Positions 6,372-7,967 of a stretch of 7,967 bases of DNA are shown one piece after another (position 1 is the first letter of the stretch; each line of letters opens with the position of its first letter). Below the pieces are notes generated by a model. The model made no database searches. It saw nothing but the letters and a program-made list of their open reading frames with translations, and was not told where the DNA came from. The stretch is from assembly GCA_021202715.1 (NCBI GenBank), contig JAJQCL010000030.1, forward strand, positions 1-7,967, in the 5' to 3' direction. The position numbers were made by a program, and so were the translations under genes. The stretch comes from Lachnospiraceae bacterium. GTDB taxonomy: Bacteria > Bacillota > Clostridia > Lachnospirales > Lachnospiraceae.

Positions 6372-6794
6372 ATGACAGATCAGGAACTGATCGATCGGGC
6401 CACAGAGGCCATGCAATATTCGTATTCGCCCTACTCGCATTTTCGGGTGGGAGCGGCCTTGCTGACAGCGGATGGCCGTGTGTATACAGGCTGCAACATT
6501 GAGAATTCCTCGTTTTCGGTGACCAACTGTGCGGAGCGGACGGCTCTGTTCAAGGCGGTCAGCGAGGGAGTGCATGATTTTCAGGCCATCGCCGTGGTGG
6601 GCGGCACGGACGGAGATCGGAAGGATTTCTCTTATCCCTGCGGCGTGTGCCGTCAGGCGCTGACGGAGTTCTGCGGACCGGATTTCCGGGTAATTCTCGG
6701 GAAAGCGGACGGAGAGATACGGGTTCACACTCTGGAGGAGCTCCTGACGGGATCCTTCACATTGCGGGAGGTGCTGCTGCATGAGGATGTATGA
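6372..6794 (+). CDS. cdd: Cytidine deaminase
   Basis: Cdd is a zinc enzyme that hydrolytically deaminates cytidine and deoxycytidine to uridine and deoxyuridine. The 140 residues fit the short homotetrameric class. Visible motifs are YSPYSHFRVGAAL (18-30), the substrate-binding GCNIENSSF (40-48), the catalytic NCAERTA (52-58) with zinc ligand Cys53 and proton-shuttle Glu55, and PCGVCRQ (89-95) with zinc ligands Cys90 and Cys93. The start has a strong AAGGAG about seven bases upstream. The stop codon lies within the start of the next gene, a 14-base overlap. Its product feeds the following phosphorylase with uridine and deoxyuridine. Confidence 0.97.
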   Translation: MTDQELIDRATEAMQYSYSPYSHFRVGAALLTADGRVYTGCNIENSSFSVTNCAERTALFKAVSEGVHDFQAIAVVGGTDGDRKDFSYPCGVCRQALTEFCGPDFRVILGKADGEIRVHTLEELLTGSFTLREVLLHEDV

Positions 6795-7967
6795 TCTGAT
6801 CGAGAAGAAGAAACGCGGCGGGGCGCTGTCCCGGGAGGAGCTGCATTTCATGGTATCCGGTTTTGTGGATGGCACAATCCCGGACTACCAGATGTCGGCC
6901 ATGCTCATGGCGATCTGTTTCCGGGGAATGACCGAGACGGAGACGGTGGATCTGACGCTGGAAATGGAGTATTCCGGTGACCGGATGGATCTGTCGGCGA
7001 TTCCCGGTGTCAAGGTGGATAAGCACAGCACCGGCGGCGTGGGAGATAAGACAACGATGGTTCTGGCGCCCATCGTGGCAGCCTGTGGGGGCCGGGTGGC
7101 GAAGATGTCCGGCCGCGGCCTGGGCCACACGGGCGGGACGCTCGACAAGCTGGAATCGATCCCGGGGCTGACCACTTCCCTGTCCGGGGAGGATTTCTTC
7201 CGGGTAGTGCGTGAATGTGGTCTGGCGGTCGTGGGGCAGACCGGAAATATGGTTCCCGCGGACAAGAAGCTCTACGCACTGCGGGATGTGACGGCGACGA
7301 TCGACTGTGTGCCGCTCATCGCCTCTTCGATCATGAGCAAAAAGCTGGCCGCCGGGAGCGATGCGATCCTGCTGGATGTAAAGACAGGAAGCGGGGCCTT
7401 CATGAAGACGCCGGAGGAGGCGCGGAAGCTGGCGGAACAGATGGTGCGCATCGGCCGGGCGGCCGGTCGCCGGACGGAAGCCTTCATTACCAATATGGAT
7501 ATCCCTCTGGGACATGCCATCGGTAATGCGCTGGAGGTGCGGGAGGCCGTGGAGGTGCTTCATGGCCGGGGACCGGAGGATTTGACGGAAGTCTGTCTGA
7601 CACTGGCATCCCGGATGCTGGTTCTTGGCGGCTGTGCGGCGGAGGACGAGGCCCGGGGACGGGCGGAGAAAGCGGTGCGTTCCGGGCAGGCACTCCGTAA
7701 GCTGGCTGACATGGTCCATGCACAGGGCGGCGATGAACGGTGTATCTTCGAACCGGAGCGGCTGACGATCTCGCCGGTACGGCATGAAGTGCTTGCCGGG
7801 GCAGATGGATATATCGCCCGCATGGACACGGAAGGAATCGGCATCGCCTCCATGCTTCTCGGCGCCGGACGAAGCCGCAAGGAAGATACGCTTGACTACG
7901 GGGCGGGGATCATCCTGCATCGTAAGAGAGGACAGTTTGTCCGGAAGGGCGAGGTGCTGGCGGAGCT
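6781..7967 (+). CDS. pdp: Pyrimidine-nucleoside phosphorylase, 3' partial
   Basis: This enzyme reversibly splits uridine, deoxyuridine and thymidine with phosphate into the base and (deoxy)ribose-1-phosphate. The frame runs 395 codons to the window's right edge without a stop; about 40 residues of a usual 430-435 are missing. The start is the ATG at 6781, with GGGAGG nine bases upstream, giving the family's typical MRMYDLIEKK. Visible motifs are the phosphate loop VDKHSTGGVGDKT (79-91), the family signature SGRGLGHTGGTLDKLE (110-125), ALRDVTATID (166-175) with Arg168, and ASSIMSKKLAAGSDA (181-195) with Ser183 and Lys187, at the same positions as in the Geobacillus enzyme. Lys108 is present. 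As I recall, Lys here marks broad pyrimidine-nucleoside phosphorylases that accept uridine, while E. coli thymidine phosphorylase has Met, so pdp is preferred to deoA. It overlaps cdd by 14 bases and is probably translationally coupled to it. Confidence 0.96.
   Translation, partial: MRMYDLIEKKKRGGALSREELHFMVSGFVDGTIPDYQMSAMLMAICFRGMTETETVDLTLEMEYSGDRMDLSAIPGVKVDKHSTGGVGDKTTMVLAPIVAACGGRVAKMSGRGLGHTGGTLDKLESIPGLTTSLSGEDFFRVVRECGLAVVGQTGNMVPADKKLYALRDVTATIDCVPLIASSIMSKKLAAGSDAILLDVKTGSGAFMKTPEEARKLAEQMVRIGRAAGRRTEAFITNMDIPLGHAIGNALEVREAVEVLHGRGPEDLTEVCLTLASRMLVLGGCAAEDEARGRAEKAVRSGQALRKLADMVHAQGGDERCIFEPERLTISPVRHEVLAGADGYIARMDTEGIGIASMLLGAGRSRKEDTLDYGAGIILHRKRGQFVRKGEVLAE

Noticed and set aside
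5658..6875. Minus-strand open frame spanning deoC and cdd
   Set aside because: It crosses two well-supported genes and their gap, and shows no domain; it is a mirror of the coding strand.
6757..7920. Minus-strand open frame opposite pdp
   Set aside because: The + strand matches pyrimidine-nucleoside phosphorylase throughout, so the antisense frame is a by-product.

Overview
The window looks like chromosomal DNA from a Gram-positive anaerobe of the Clostridia, most likely the Lachnospiraceae. This is inferred from remembered family resemblance of the proteins, strong AAGGAG-type ribosome sites, and a MurE variant of clostridial type; no search was run. All recognised genes lie on the + strand. 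Most of the window is GC-rich. The Fic gene and its flanks (about 521-1550) are much more AT-rich: sampled 60-base lines give 33-35% GC in the Fic gene and 73% in murE.

Left part (1-1550). The window opens inside a tyrosine-recombinase-like gene that has lost its recognisable catalytic residues. About 245 bases with a candidate promoter and a perfect inverted repeat follow, then a Fic-domain gene whose motif has Gln where the catalytic His is expected.

Middle (1514-1732). A tRNA-Val(GAC) gene has its own strong promoter and a hairpin terminator. Just behind it lies a near-consensus promoter (TTGATT, 17-base spacer, TATAAT) that probably drives everything to its right.

Right part (1829-7967). 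Five genes appear to form one transcription unit: a MurE-type Mur ligase, a membrane-anchored class B penicillin-binding protein with an NTF2/MecA_N-like domain, deoC, cdd, and a pyrimidine-nucleoside phosphorylase (pdp) cut by the window's right end. The first two build peptidoglycan: MurE extends the UDP-MurNAc peptide in the cytoplasm and the PBP cross-links peptides outside the membrane. The last three salvage pyrimidine nucleosides: Cdd deaminates cytidine and deoxycytidine, Pdp releases the base and (deoxy)ribose-1-phosphate, and DeoC splits deoxyribose-5-phosphate into glyceraldehyde-3-phosphate and acetaldehyde. The phosphopentomutase needed between Pdp and DeoC is not in the window. 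Short gaps and an overlap (4 bases PBP-deoC, 14-base overlap cdd-pdp) support co-transcription.

I found no CRISPR array, insertion sequence or clear undescribed multi-gene system. The points most worth checking are the Fic protein with its altered catalytic residue and leader inverted repeat, the catalytically degenerate recombinase, the MurE variant motifs, and the joining of cell-wall and nucleoside-salvage genes.
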